Assembly: GCF_003044565.1 (NCBI RefSeq)
Contig: NZ_POXG01000001.1
Span: 779,956 to 843,955, forward strand
Direction: 5' to 3'
Source of the DNA: Neisseria sicca
Lineage (GTDB): Bacteria > Pseudomonadota > Gammaproteobacteria > Burkholderiales > Neisseriaceae
Length of the DNA: 64,000 bases
A program made the translations under genes and the position numbers. The notes beneath the pieces were generated by a model. It had not been told where the DNA came from. It was given only the letters and a program-made list of their open reading frames with translations, and made no database searches. The number at the start of each line of letters is the position of its first letter. The stretch's first letter is position 1. Shown here one piece after another: positions 45,776 to 54,876 of this stretch.

Positions 45776-45822
45776 AAAAGGTCGTCTGAAAACCTCAAAT
45801 CGAGATTTTCAGACGACCTTTT
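45776..45822. terminator. Converging DUS pair after the receptor gene
   Basis: AAAAGGTCGTCTGAAAA and TTTTCAGACGACCTTTT pair, with CTC/GAG continuing the stem. Confidence 0.75.
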
Positions 45823-45834
45823 CTTTTGCCTACT

Positions 45835-48000
45835 TTAGAAAGTGTGTTTCAACGTAGCAGTCAGGCTGCGCGGCGTGCCGTAAACGTGGATATCGGGCAT
45901 GGTGCGGTAGCGTTTGTTGAACACGTTTTCAAAGTCCAAACCGATGCGGGTGGATTTTCCGATTTTGTAATGCGCGGTCAAGTCCAGCGTAGCGTATGGG
46001 CGTTGGGTCAATGCAGCGGCGGCAGCCGGATTGATATCAGCGGGATATTCGTCCAGCGTATGGCTGCGGCTTTGCCAGTTGACGTTTGCGCCCAAGTTCA
46101 AACGGTCGGTTACGTCGTATGCCGTGAAGAGTTTGAACAAATGAACGGGATAAGACGGATGCAGTTGCTTGCCTTCGCTGTCTTTGATTTTGGAACGCGC
46201 ATAGGAAGCATTAAGCAGCCATCTGTCGCTCAAGCGTCCGCCGACGGCGAGTTCCCAGCCCTTGGTCGTCGTTTTATCAGCAGAGCGGTAGTATTCTTCG
46301 CCGTTTGGCAATCTACCCGCATAAACGCCCAAATGGTCGCGTTTGTTCATAAAGACGGACACAGAAGCATTCAGACGACCGTCAAACCATGAGCCTTTCA
46401 AACCGGTCTCGTAGGTTTTGCCGCGTTGCGGTTCGAGCGATGCGCCGTCTTTGGTCAGATAACGCACTTGCGGACGGAAGATGGTGGTGTAAGACGCATA
46501 GGCAGTTAAGTTTTCACCAATATCGAGGGTTGCACCCAGATAAGGAATGAAAACTTTTTGTTTGTGGCTGCTGTAAGCGAATTTGTTGCGGTTGGTGCTG
46601 TAACGGTACCGCCAATCCACAAAACGTGCACCACCAATCAGGGCGAATCGGTCAGTCAGTTTGAAACGGGTCGAGCCGTAAACCGACAGGTTTTTCATAT
46701 TGGTAAAACCGTCGCGCAAATACGGCATATCGGGCTTTTCAATGTTGCCGTCAAATTGGCGCAAATCAGGAATAATCGATTCGCCTTCCTGATAGAAAGA
46801 CAGGTTTTCTCGGTTGCCCTGATAGCTGATACCTGCATTAAATTCATGCGAACGACCCAACGCCGGATAGTCGCCGTCCAAAGTCAACGAGAAATCTTGA
46901 TCGCGGTATTTGCTGCGGTCGCGGTCTGAAGTGAAAAGCGCAGAGTAATCGGGATTGATTTCGTATGTACCGGCAATGCCTGAAACGATGTCGCTTTTAC
47001 CTGTCAGATAGCTGTAATCGCCCGTCAGCTTCCAGCCGTTGGCAAATTCATGGCTGAGAGAAGTGAATACTTCGGCACTGTCGTCTTTGCCGTATGCCCA
47101 GCGTGCGGACGAATTGTTGCGCGGTGAAGATTCAAACGGCTTGAATCCGTCGTTGCGGTTTCCTGCCACAGTCAGATAGCTGAAACGCGAACTGCCCTTA
47201 TTGCGGAAACGATGCAGCTCCGTACCGACGCGCCATTGGGTTTGCGGCGTGAGATCGTAAGACAGAATGCCGTAGAAAGTGTGATTGTGACGCGATGTGT
47301 TCGGCAGGTAATCGCCGCCGTGGTCGCTGACCAAAATGGAGCGTCCGCGCAAGGTATTGTCTGCATTTAAAGGATGATTGGCATCAAGGACGAAGCGGTA
47401 GTGGTTCCAAGAACCGACTCCAGCTTCCACGCTGACGGCAGGTTTGGCAGTCGGTTTTTTGCGTTCCAAAGCAACCGTACCGCCCGGCTCGCCCATACCG
47501 CCGTTAGACAAGCCGCTTGCGCCGCGCACGACGACGACTTGTTCGTACAATGTGCTGTCCAAATTATTGGTACCGCGGCGGATGGCTTTACCGTCGTAAA
47601 GGAATTTGGGCGCACCGTCCACGGAAATGCTGTCAATCGCCTGACTGCGCGAAATAAACTGGCTGTGACCGGATACGTTGTTGCCCATTTTGCTGTGGAA
47701 CACGCCCGGTGTTTGTTTCAACACGTCCTGCAAGGTATCCAAACCTTGGTCGTCCATTTGTTTTTCGGTAACGACGGACAAAGACTGCGGCGTTTCGCGC
47801 TGGGTCAGGCGGATGCCCGTAGCAGCGGAAGAAGCGGGAATGGTGTAATTGGAGGTCGTCTGTTTGCCGATGCCCTTTACTTGGACGGTAGGCAAATCAA
47901 CCTGCTCAACCCCATCCCCTGCCCCGAAGGAATAGGCGGATAAAAGTGCCGCAGCAACGGCAACCGGCAAACGCGCCGGACGAAATTTAGATAATGGCAT
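45835..48000 (-). CDS. TonB-dependent siderophore receptor (FhuE/FoxA type)
   Basis: An outer-membrane gated channel for ferric hydroxamate-type siderophores. A signal peptide of about 27 residues is followed by a TonB-box-like LPTVQVKG, the plug domain (IRLTQRETPQSLSVVTEKQM, LDTLQDVLKQTPGVFH, QVVVVRGASGLSNGGMGEPGGTVALERKKP) and a barrel ending with the aromatic TLKHTF. Length 721 is typical of FhuE-like receptors. No signalling N-domain. No siderophore biosynthesis genes are near, so it would use siderophores from other microbes. A possible Fur site lies about 90 bp upstream. Confidence 0.93.
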   Translation of the reverse strand: MPLSKFRPARLPVAVAAALLSAYSFGAGDGVEQVDLPTVQVKGIGKQTTSNYTIPASSAATGIRLTQRETPQSLSVVTEKQMDDQGLDTLQDVLKQTPGVFHSKMGNNVSGHSQFISRSQAIDSISVDGAPKFLYDGKAIRRGTNNLDSTLYEQVVVVRGASGLSNGGMGEPGGTVALERKKPTAKPAVSVEAGVGSWNHYRFVLDANHPLNADNTLRGRSILVSDHGGDYLPNTSRHNHTFYGILSYDLTPQTQWRVGTELHRFRNKGSSRFSYLTVAGNRNDGFKPFESSPRNNSSARWAYGKDDSAEVFTSLSHEFANGWKLTGDYSYLTGKSDIVSGIAGTYEINPDYSALFTSDRDRSKYRDQDFSLTLDGDYPALGRSHEFNAGISYQGNRENLSFYQEGESIIPDLRQFDGNIEKPDMPYLRDGFTNMKNLSVYGSTRFKLTDRFALIGGARFVDWRYRYSTNRNKFAYSSHKQKVFIPYLGATLDIGENLTAYASYTTIFRPQVRYLTKDGASLEPQRGKTYETGLKGSWFDGRLNASVSVFMNKRDHLGVYAGRLPNGEEYYRSADKTTTKGWELAVGGRLSDRWLLNASYARSKIKDSEGKQLHPSYPVHLFKLFTAYDVTDRLNLGANVNWQSRSHTLDEYPADINPAAAAALTQRPYATLDLTAHYKIGKSTRIGLDFENVFNKRYRTMPDIHVYGTPRSLTATLKHTF

Positions 48001-48089
48001 GGTGTCTCCTAGTTATTTAGCCATTCCGAATGGCGGCGGAGCTCAAAGCCTCCTTACGCAAATCGGCAGTAAATGGCTTTTTTGTGTCG

Positions 48090-48108
48090 CAAAATGAGAA
48101 CTTCTATC
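48090..48108 (-). promoter_or_regulatory. Candidate Fur box of the receptor gene
   Basis: On the minus strand GATAGAAGTTCTCATTTTG matches the 19-bp Fur consensus at 11 positions, including GATA and TCATT. Iron control of such receptors is usual; this site is a moderate match. Confidence 0.4.
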
Positions 48109-48256
48109 AATTTTTCGTAATAAGATGAAATAAAGCGGTCGGAGTATATTGAACAGTCGAAAAAGAATCAAATAATTTACATCTTATCCGCTCCGTCATT
48201 TTCATCTGTATTGATTTCTGCCTTTCATTTTTTATCAAACAAATCCGACAGCCGCA

Positions 48257-48289
48257 AAAAAGGTCGTCTGAAAAGTTTCAGACGACCTT
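48257..48289. terminator. Converging DUS pair after the paralog pair
   Basis: AAGGTCGTCTGAAA and TTTCAGACGACCTT pair with almost no loop. Confidence 0.75.
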
Positions 48290-48321
48290 GGATTAGCTAT
48301 TTGAAAGACAAATCTGTTGAA

Positions 48322-49719
48322 TCAATTTTCCAAATTCAATTTAAGTGGCAGCGGTAAGGAATTTTGCTGATAGGTTTCAAAATCCAAAACCTTCTGTTCT
48401 TCGTTCCAGCGCAATTCACGGGAAGGGCTGGAATGTTTTGCTAAAACGCTTTCTAAAGCAACGCGGCGTTTACCGGCGGGCAGACGGTATAGCTCTAAAG
48501 CGGCTTGGAATGCGCGTTGCCGCATGGCGGTATCTTGCAGGCGATGGACGTAATCAAAATCAGGAACCATAATTGCCGCCTGCAAGCAACCTATACTGTT
48601 GTCGATACATGCCCATTTATGTTCAAAATTATCCAGTTTCGATTTCTGCACCGATGGCATTTTCCTATCAGCATCTAGAGCAACTTTGGTTTCTGGCTTG
48701 CAGAAGTGAGCAAAATGCGGGGCATAAAGCGCTTGCGTGTGTGCCGAATCAAGATTAGGTCGGATTAGAGGGATCGTCGATCTGATATCTTCCGTCCCCA
48801 TGCCTGAATCGATCAACGCTCGCAACTGATCTTGCATGAGATCAAATGGTCCATTTTCTCTTTTGCGTGTGAAATTTCCCATCATTTGAAACTCACTGCT
48901 TATTGCAGAACAGGTACTTTGTTCGTTCGCCGTCAATGTTTCAAACATTCCATCGCATTCGCTCGGCAGGCGGTTTGCCCATTCGGGCTTTTCGTACAGC
49001 ATTTGCGCAGCAAGGTCAGTATTCCTGCGGATGGCTTCGGTACCCGTCTCAACGTAAATCATACCCAGTGCATTATGTAGCATGTTCCGACCGATTTTGA
49101 TATTGCGGCAAACGCGCTGCCATGCTTCACGTTCCTTTCCTGCCGCCCAATCGATGGCTGCGGCTTTGCTGCCATATGCCGCCACCCATGAAAATTTTGA
49201 AAACGGGACAGCAAGCGAATCATCGTCACTCGACCATTCTTTGGGAACAAAGATATCGTAGTTGGCAAGTTCATCCATATTCGCCAATAGCTCGGCATTT
49301 TGTTCCACTTCGGCTTTGAATTTCGGCAAGTCGGCGCGTATGGCATTCAGGCACTCCGCCATCCGTTCGCTACATCCCGATGATTCGTTATAGAGAGCCA
49401 AATCCGCAATCCGCCTACCCTGCAATTCCTGATTTTGCTTGAGGGTATCTTGGTGATATCTGATGTCGCTCCCGAAACGCTTCATCAAATCGGCACGTTC
49501 GGCATCATCTTTTGTGCGGAACTCCAGCAACCACAAGGCATCTATGCCGTTTTTCAAAGATGGTGACGGGGTGGGCTGAATGGAGAGCAGTACCAAATCC
49601 GCTTGCGCGGCTTGGATTTCACGCTGCTTCAAATAATAGGGAACGATGTAGAGGACGACCGCTACAACGAGCAGCAGAATGACCATCATCCAAAGCAAGT
49701 ATTTCCATAAACGTTTCAT
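48322..49719 (-). CDS. Membrane-anchored protein, downstream copy of a tandem pair
   Basis: 465 residues with one N-terminal membrane helix (about 7-29) followed by a large periplasmic, helix-rich part. I do not recognise the family. It is a paralog of the gene just upstream: the first 85 and last 75 residues are almost identical, as is a central block RRNTDLAAQMLYEKPEWANRL, while the parts between differ strongly. Six or more cysteines are spread over the variable middle. Fifteen bases separate the two genes, so they form an operon. Confidence 0.75.
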   Translation of the reverse strand: MKRLWKYLLWMMVILLLVVAVVLYIVPYYLKQREIQAAQADLVLLSIQPTPSPSLKNGIDALWLLEFRTKDDAERADLMKRFGSDIRYHQDTLKQNQELQGRRIADLALYNESSGCSERMAECLNAIRADLPKFKAEVEQNAELLANMDELANYDIFVPKEWSSDDDSLAVPFSKFSWVAAYGSKAAAIDWAAGKEREAWQRVCRNIKIGRNMLHNALGMIYVETGTEAIRRNTDLAAQMLYEKPEWANRLPSECDGMFETLTANEQSTCSAISSEFQMMGNFTRKRENGPFDLMQDQLRALIDSGMGTEDIRSTIPLIRPNLDSAHTQALYAPHFAHFCKPETKVALDADRKMPSVQKSKLDNFEHKWACIDNSIGCLQAAIMVPDFDYVHRLQDTAMRQRAFQAALELYRLPAGKRRVALESVLAKHSSPSRELRWNEEQKVLDFETYQQNSLPLPLKLNLEN

Positions 49720-49734
49720 GATGCTCTTCCCGTA

Positions 49735-51174
49735 TTAATTTTCCAAATTCAATTTAAGTGGCAGCGGTGAGGCATTTTGCTGATAGATTTCAAAATCCAA
49801 AGCCTTCTGTTCTTCGTTCCAGCGCAATTCACGGGACGGGCTGGAATGTTTTGCCAAAACGCTTTCTAAAGCAGCACGGCGTTTACCGGCGGGCAGACGG
49901 TATAGCTCTAAAGCGGCTTGGAACGCGCGTTGCTGCATGGCGGTATCTTGCAGGCGATGGACGCTGGAGTCGTAGGAAGGAAGAACAATAGCGTAAGTGA
50001 TACAGCCGACACTATTACCCATACATGCCCATTTCTTAGTAAATGTCTGGTTTATCTCTTGTGAAGGCATCCATTGCGCCTTACTGTCATTTTTCAAAAT
50101 AGCCATTTTTTCCGGTTTGCAGTAGGCGGCGAAGTAAGGCGAGATGTGAGCTAATGTATGTTCTGCATCCACATTAGGACGCAATAGAAGAGAAAGCATT
50201 ATGTCGGCATACTGTATTTCTCCACCCGTTAATGTCATCAACTCATGAAGCCCATTCAGATTCATGTACCCCTTCTGTAAAAACCATAATCCTTGCTGCT
50301 CAAATTCCCATTGCCGCAGTGAATTGGCACTTAACCGAAACTCTTCCTGAGCTATCAAACAAATATTTTGTTCCTCTGCCGGCAGAACATCAAACATCCC
50401 GTCACATTCGGCAGGCAGACGGTTTGCCCACTCGGGTTTTTCGTACAGCATTTGCGCGGCAAGGTCAGTATTCCTTCGGATAACGGCATTCCCTATCATG
50501 GCGTAAATCAACTCCGGACTTTTATTCAGCATACCTCGACCCGTCTTGATGTTTCGGCAAACGCGCTTCCATGCCTCGGCTTCCCGACCTTCCGCCCAAT
50601 CAAGTGCGGCAGGTTTTCTACCGTATGTCACGAATTGCAGTTTTGGAAGCGGTTTAACAGCAATACCATAATCATCATTAGGCCAGTCTCTTGAAACAAA
50701 AATATCGTAGTCGGTAAGCCTGTCTACATTGGCTAACAGTTCGGCGTATTTTTCCACCACGGCTTTCGCTTTCGGCAAGTCGGCACGCACCTCAGCCAAG
50801 CACTCTGCCGCCGTTGTACCGCAGTCCAATGATTTATCACCGGACTCAGGGACAATAAGCCGCCTGCCTTGCAATTCTTGATTCTGTTTGAGGATATCTT
50901 GGTTGTTATTACCTTGAATGTCGCTCCCGAAACGCTTCATTAAATCGGCACGCTCGGCATCATCTTTTGTGCGAAACTCCAGCAACCACAAGGCATCTAT
51001 GCCGTTTTTCAAAGATGGCGACGGGGTGGACTGAATGGAAAGCAGCGCCAAATCCGCTTGCGCGGCTTGGATTTCGCGCTGTTTCAGATAATAGGGAACG
51101 ATATAGAGGACGATAGCTACGACGAGCAGCAGAATGACCAGCGTCCAAAGCAAGTATTTCCATAAACGTTTCAT
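49735..51174 (-). CDS. Membrane-anchored protein, upstream copy of a tandem pair
   Basis: 479 residues, same plan as its downstream paralog: MKRLWKYLLW, a membrane helix, QREIQAAQADLALLSIQ, LKNGIDALWLLEFRTKDDAERADLMKRFGSDI, a divergent middle, and a shared end from HRLQDTAMQQRAFQAALELY to PLPLKLNLEN. The divergent middle between conserved ends suggests homogenisation of the ends by gene conversion or exchange of cassettes. Function unknown. Confidence 0.75.
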   Translation of the reverse strand: MKRLWKYLLWTLVILLLVVAIVLYIVPYYLKQREIQAAQADLALLSIQSTPSPSLKNGIDALWLLEFRTKDDAERADLMKRFGSDIQGNNNQDILKQNQELQGRRLIVPESGDKSLDCGTTAAECLAEVRADLPKAKAVVEKYAELLANVDRLTDYDIFVSRDWPNDDYGIAVKPLPKLQFVTYGRKPAALDWAEGREAEAWKRVCRNIKTGRGMLNKSPELIYAMIGNAVIRRNTDLAAQMLYEKPEWANRLPAECDGMFDVLPAEEQNICLIAQEEFRLSANSLRQWEFEQQGLWFLQKGYMNLNGLHELMTLTGGEIQYADIMLSLLLRPNVDAEHTLAHISPYFAAYCKPEKMAILKNDSKAQWMPSQEINQTFTKKWACMGNSVGCITYAIVLPSYDSSVHRLQDTAMQQRAFQAALELYRLPAGKRRAALESVLAKHSSPSRELRWNEEQKALDFEIYQQNASPLPLKLNLEN

Positions 51175-51336
51175 GATATTTTTATAGAGTCAGGCAAAAT
51201 AAGGCGATTATACTGTGTATCGGCTTTATTTTTTGCATTTGCCATATAAAAAGGATCGGATATCAATACCCGACCCTTTTATCTTTTCAGACGACCTTTT
51301 AACTCTCCAACCTTACATAGATATGTCGTCTGAAAC

Positions 51337-51975
51337 CTACTCTATCCCCGCCCATTTGTGTGTCTGCACGCTCAACTGCCAATGCACGGGCGCGTCGGGG
51401 CGGCTGTTTAAGAGACCGATTTGGCGGATGGTGTCGTAGATGTTCATTACGCCGTTTTGTTCGCAGGGGGAAAGGTAGTAACGACGCGCGCGGATTTTGC
51501 GTTCCATGTTTTGGCAGAACGCAACGACATCACCGTCCGCCACAATGCGCACTTCGTCGGCTTCGGCGATGCAGTTTGTTTCATATTTGTCGGCATAGCA
51601 GGCTTTGGGGCTGGTGGCGACGTAGTCGATTTGCGGCGGCGCGGGCTTGAGGCCGTTGGTTTCGATACAGAGGAAATAGCCTTCCGCCTTGAGCACGTCC
51701 AGCAGCGTATCGAGATGCGGCTGTATGGTCGGCTCGCCGCCGGTAATGATGATATTGCGGGCAGTATAGTTTTTCAGACGACCTAAGATGTCGGACAGAC
51801 TCATCATGCCGAATTTTAAATAATCGGTATCACACCAGCCGCATGCCAGATTGCATTTGCCCAAGCGGACGAAAACGGCAGGCATGCCCGTGTTCCAGCC
51901 CTCGCCTTGCAGGCTCTCGAAAATTTCGACGATGCGGTATTGCGGATTTTCGGGGGCGACGCTGATTTTTTTCAT
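51337..51975 (-). CDS. queE: 7-carboxy-7-deazaguanine synthase QueE
   Basis: QueE is a radical-SAM enzyme of the queuosine pathway. The cluster motif is CNLACGWC (Cys-x3-Cys-x2-Cys), with FESLQGEGWNTGMPAVFVRLG before it and ITGGEPTIQPHLDTLL after it. From ATG 51975 it is 212 residues; the open frame runs further back only through the preceding gene. Its start overlaps the stop of the DUF1304 gene by four bases (ATGA), indicating translational coupling. queD lies two genes upstream. Confidence 0.95.
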   Translation of the reverse strand: MKKISVAPENPQYRIVEIFESLQGEGWNTGMPAVFVRLGKCNLACGWCDTDYLKFGMMSLSDILGRLKNYTARNIIITGGEPTIQPHLDTLLDVLKAEGYFLCIETNGLKPAPPQIDYVATSPKACYADKYETNCIAEADEVRIVADGDVVAFCQNMERKIRARRYYLSPCEQNGVMNIYDTIRQIGLLNSRPDAPVHWQLSVQTHKWAGIE

Positions 51976-52343
51976 ACCGCCAACACCGCTGCCGCCGCCA
52001 GCATCGCGGGCAAACCTTGTTTGACGAGTATGCCTTTGTTGCCGGAAGAGAACGCGCCCCATGCGGCGGCAATCAAGACGAAGCCGAGAAACAGAATCGT
52101 CGCGCCGTAAACGGCATTGTCCGGCGCGGCAAACCGCGACCAAACTAGCCCGATGGCAAGAAAGCCGTTATACAGCCCTTGGTTGCTGAACAGGGTCTGC
52201 ACGCGCTTTTGTTCCATAAATTCATAAGGCAGATTGAAAATTTCCGCCGCTTTTTCGCTGGGAATCTGCGTCATTTCAAGCCAGGCGATGTAGAAATGTT
52301 CGGCGGCGACGAGGAGGAGTAGGAGGGTGGGAAGAAGTTTCAT
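51972..52343 (-). CDS. DUF1304 small membrane protein
   Basis: 123 residues with four predicted membrane helices. The family phrases are AAEHFYIAWLEM and FSNQGLYNGFLAIGLVW. The function of DUF1304 proteins is unknown. Here it is translationally coupled to queE (ATGA overlap), which places it between queD and queE; whether it has to do with queuosine is open. Confidence 0.88.
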   Translation of the reverse strand: MKLLPTLLLLLVAAEHFYIAWLEMTQIPSEKAAEIFNLPYEFMEQKRVQTLFSNQGLYNGFLAIGLVWSRFAAPDNAVYGATILFLGFVLIAAAWGAFSSGNKGILVKQGLPAMLAAAAVLAV

Positions 52344-52375
52344 GGGTGTTCCTTTTAATGGGTGTGTCGTTGTGA

Positions 52376-52423
52376 AAGGTAGTCTGAAATATGGGTAATC
52401 GGGTTTTCAGACGACCTTTTTTG
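52376..52423. terminator. DUS-derived terminator between queD and DUF1304 gene
   Basis: AAAGGTAGTCTGAAAT (one base off) pairs with TTTTCAGACGACCTTTTTT. Confidence 0.65.
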
Positions 52424-52466
52424 CTTCTTGGTTGATGATTTGGATTTGCAGGTAGGAATTGCTCTC

Positions 52467-52889
52467 CTAATCCCCTTCATACTCCGCACACGATGTCGGC
52501 GTTTCCCACAATTTCACGCTGCACACTTTCAGCCCTGCGTTTTGCAAACGGTCATACATTTCGACCGCCATATTTTCAGCAGTGGTGCGGCAGGGCAGGC
52601 ACAGGGTTTTCATGTTCCAGCCTTCCAAGAGCGCGGCGATTTGGCATTCGCGCTCGTTGCCGCCGTTGTAGATAAACGCGTGGTCGAAGGGGTCGGTGAT
52701 GTGTTTTTTGACGGCGGCTTTGAGGTCGGTGAAATCCATCACCATGCCGTCTTTTGCTCCACCCCGTATGGGGTCGTCTGAAACGGTGATTTCGAGTTTG
52801 TAGGTATGCCCGTGCAGGTTTTGGCATTTGCCGTCATGCCCGTCGAGCATGTGTGAGGAGTCGAAGGTGAATATTTTAGTAATTTTCAT
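52467..52889 (-). CDS. queD: 6-carboxytetrahydropterin synthase QueD
   Basis: QueD converts dihydroneopterin triphosphate to 6-carboxytetrahydropterin for queuosine. The zinc ligands and catalytic Cys appear in FDSSHMLDGHDGKCQNLHGHTYKLEI, with the later DHAFIYNG and catalytic residues. 140 residues. A DUS is read in frame as VSDDPIRGG. It is ten bases after the DUF1543 gene and begins a region with queE. Confidence 0.95.
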   Translation of the reverse strand: MKITKIFTFDSSHMLDGHDGKCQNLHGHTYKLEITVSDDPIRGGAKDGMVMDFTDLKAAVKKHITDPFDHAFIYNGGNERECQIAALLEGWNMKTLCLPCRTTAENMAVEMYDRLQNAGLKVCSVKLWETPTSCAEYEGD

Positions 52890-52899
52890 GGTGGGTACT

Positions 52900-53415
52900 T
52901 TAAATCGGTAAATAGCCCTGAAAGCCGATTTCGGCAGGTTTGCCGTGCGGATTCGGGGTCAGGCGGATGGTGTGCTTGCCGATGCGGTCGAGTCGGAGCA
53001 GGTTGTCCACCTCTTTCAGGTTGTCTTTATGCTGTTGAATATGATCGGGCAACAGGGTTTGCAGGGCTTTTTGCTTGGCTTCGGCGGGCGTGGCGGCGGC
53101 GAACAGTCCGAAAGCATGCTCCTCGGCAAGCTGCCCCGCGCGATAACCGCCGACATTGACAAAATACAGGTGCGGGGCGTTTTCAGACGACCCTTTCAGC
53201 TCGGTGTCGTCGGATACATCGACATCATAACCGTCCGCCCATTCGACAACCTGCCAGCCGTCGATGTAGATTTTGTCCGCATCGCCGAACCATGCGGCTT
53301 TAAGCGCGGGGATGGCTTCGCGGTAATCGTCGCACACGGCAAATTGGATGTCGTGCACTTCGATATTGGAACGGCCTGCGTTACCGCCGAGATAGAACAT
53401 ATAAAGTTTGGGCAT
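52900..53415 (-). CDS. DUF1543 family protein
   Basis: 171 residues with the DUF1543 start PKLYMFYLGGNAGRSNIEVHDIQFAV repeated in part later (HLYFVNVGGYRAGQLAEEHAFGLFAA), the internal duplication typical of the family. Function unknown. A DUS in the middle is read as GSSENAP and separates the two halves. It is next to queD, probably in one transcript. Confidence 0.85.
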   Translation of the reverse strand: MPKLYMFYLGGNAGRSNIEVHDIQFAVCDDYREAIPALKAAWFGDADKIYIDGWQVVEWADGYDVDVSDDTELKGSSENAPHLYFVNVGGYRAGQLAEEHAFGLFAAATPAEAKQKALQTLLPDHIQQHKDNLKEVDNLLRLDRIGKHTIRLTPNPHGKPAEIGFQGYLPI

Positions 53416-53466
53416 CTTCGTCCTGATGAATTTTTGAAATTTGGGAACCTGCCGTCCTCCGCCTGC

Positions 53467-54804
53467 TTACCCACCCAATTTCCTACTCAAACTTTCCGCA
53501 TATTCTTCCCGTTCGGCGCGGCTGGTTTCGGGGAGGTGGGTGTTGAGGGACGACCATTTCCACCTGCTGCGCGCTTTGTTGAGTTCGGACGGGAGTTTGT
53601 CCGCCTGCCACGGCGCTTTGCGGCTGTGCAACTCGACTTGCGATTGCGCCGCGTGGCCGCGCGTTTGCAGGATGTGGAGCAAATCGAGGGCGCGGGCGGC
53701 GAGCAGGGTCAGGGTTTCGGGGTCGGTGTGCAGGGTTTGGCGGCCGTTGAGCTTATCGGAAATGGTGCGGGTATTGGGCAGGATGCCGCCGAGAAAGCCG
53801 CCGATTGCCGTCCCCAATCCGAGCGAACCGCCGAGCGTGGCGATGTCCAGCCCCAAGCCGATGAGCGCGCCGGTTGCCGCGCCCGTACCGGTACGGATGC
53901 CGTATTCTTTGAGCAATTCGCTGTCAAACGGGTCTTGATGGAAGGCTTTGGGCACCCAGTCGCCGCTGTCGATTTCGCTGTGGTAGAAGCGGTAGAGGCC
54001 AAACAGCCGCTGCTGCATCTGCCGTTCGAGCTGGCGTATTTCCGCCTGCATGGTTTGCAGGACGGGCGCGGGGTCGTCGTTTTCGTCGATTTCCTGCGTA
54101 AAGGCGGCAACATCAAGCAGAAAACCTGCGATTTCGTGGCGCGCTTCTTTGTCCAGACGCGTCCATTCGCGGCGGCGGGAAGCGGTCAGGCGGTCGATGA
54201 TGTCATGCTGCGGCAACATGGTGGCGAGCTTGTTCCAAAGGTTCAATTCGCCTTCAAAATCGAAGGCGACGGTATCGAACCCTGCGAAAACGTGCAAGTT
54301 TCTCCGCGCCAGCATGGTTGTCCACGCTTCGGGAAGCTGTCCGCCGGTAAAGTTGAACACGGGCATGACCGGTTTGGCGCACCATGAAAGAATGGTCAAT
54401 TCATCCCGATATTTGTCGAGGATGGGTTCGCGCGCGTCGATGACGTACAACGCCATGTCGCTTTGCAAAAGCTGCCGCAGCACTTTGGCTTCTTGGTTGA
54501 AATCGTGATGTGCGCCGTCGCTGTCGAGAAACTGTTGCAGCCGCTCGATGCCGTCGGCGCGCGCATCCGTATGGGTTTCAAGCCAGTCCAAAACACCGCC
54601 CGCGTCTTCAAGTCCGGGCGTGTCGTACAGATACAGCAGCGTATCGGCGCCGTCGGTAATCGCGGCTTCTTCAACATGGCGCGTGGTGGACGGGGCGTTT
54701 TTGACTTCGCCAAAGCCGCTGTCGCGCAACAAGGTGCGCAGGAGCGAGGTTTTGCCGGTATTGGTATGCCCGACGACGGCGAGGGAAAGGGGTTGTTTAT
54801 TCAT
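53467..54804 (-). CDS. GTPase with DUF3482 domain
   Basis: 445 residues. The N-terminal GTPase has G1 VVGHTNTGKTSLLRTL, G3 LYDTPGLEDAGG and a later MPVFNFTG. The C-terminal DUF3482 part contains a glycine-rich hydrophobic stretch (TGALIGLGLDIATLGGSLGLGTAIGGFLGG) that likely inserts in the membrane. It is paired with a DUF2868 gene upstream, the usual arrangement. The pair is thought to act at the inner membrane but the role is unknown. Confidence 0.88.
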   Translation of the reverse strand: MNKQPLSLAVVGHTNTGKTSLLRTLLRDSGFGEVKNAPSTTRHVEEAAITDGADTLLYLYDTPGLEDAGGVLDWLETHTDARADGIERLQQFLDSDGAHHDFNQEAKVLRQLLQSDMALYVIDAREPILDKYRDELTILSWCAKPVMPVFNFTGGQLPEAWTTMLARRNLHVFAGFDTVAFDFEGELNLWNKLATMLPQHDIIDRLTASRRREWTRLDKEARHEIAGFLLDVAAFTQEIDENDDPAPVLQTMQAEIRQLERQMQQRLFGLYRFYHSEIDSGDWVPKAFHQDPFDSELLKEYGIRTGTGAATGALIGLGLDIATLGGSLGLGTAIGGFLGGILPNTRTISDKLNGRQTLHTDPETLTLLAARALDLLHILQTRGHAAQSQVELHSRKAPWQADKLPSELNKARSRWKWSSLNTHLPETSRAEREEYAESLSRKLGG

Positions 54805-54876
54805 GATGTTTTTGAAGAATGGATTTTCAGACGACCTTTTTTAGGATGGCGGTTTTATGGGGCGTTTCAAGTGCGG

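Noticed and set aside
52945..54387. 480-codon plus-strand frame opposite the DUF1543 and DUF3482 genes
   Set aside because: A GC-rich shadow frame; the minus-strand genes have clear families.
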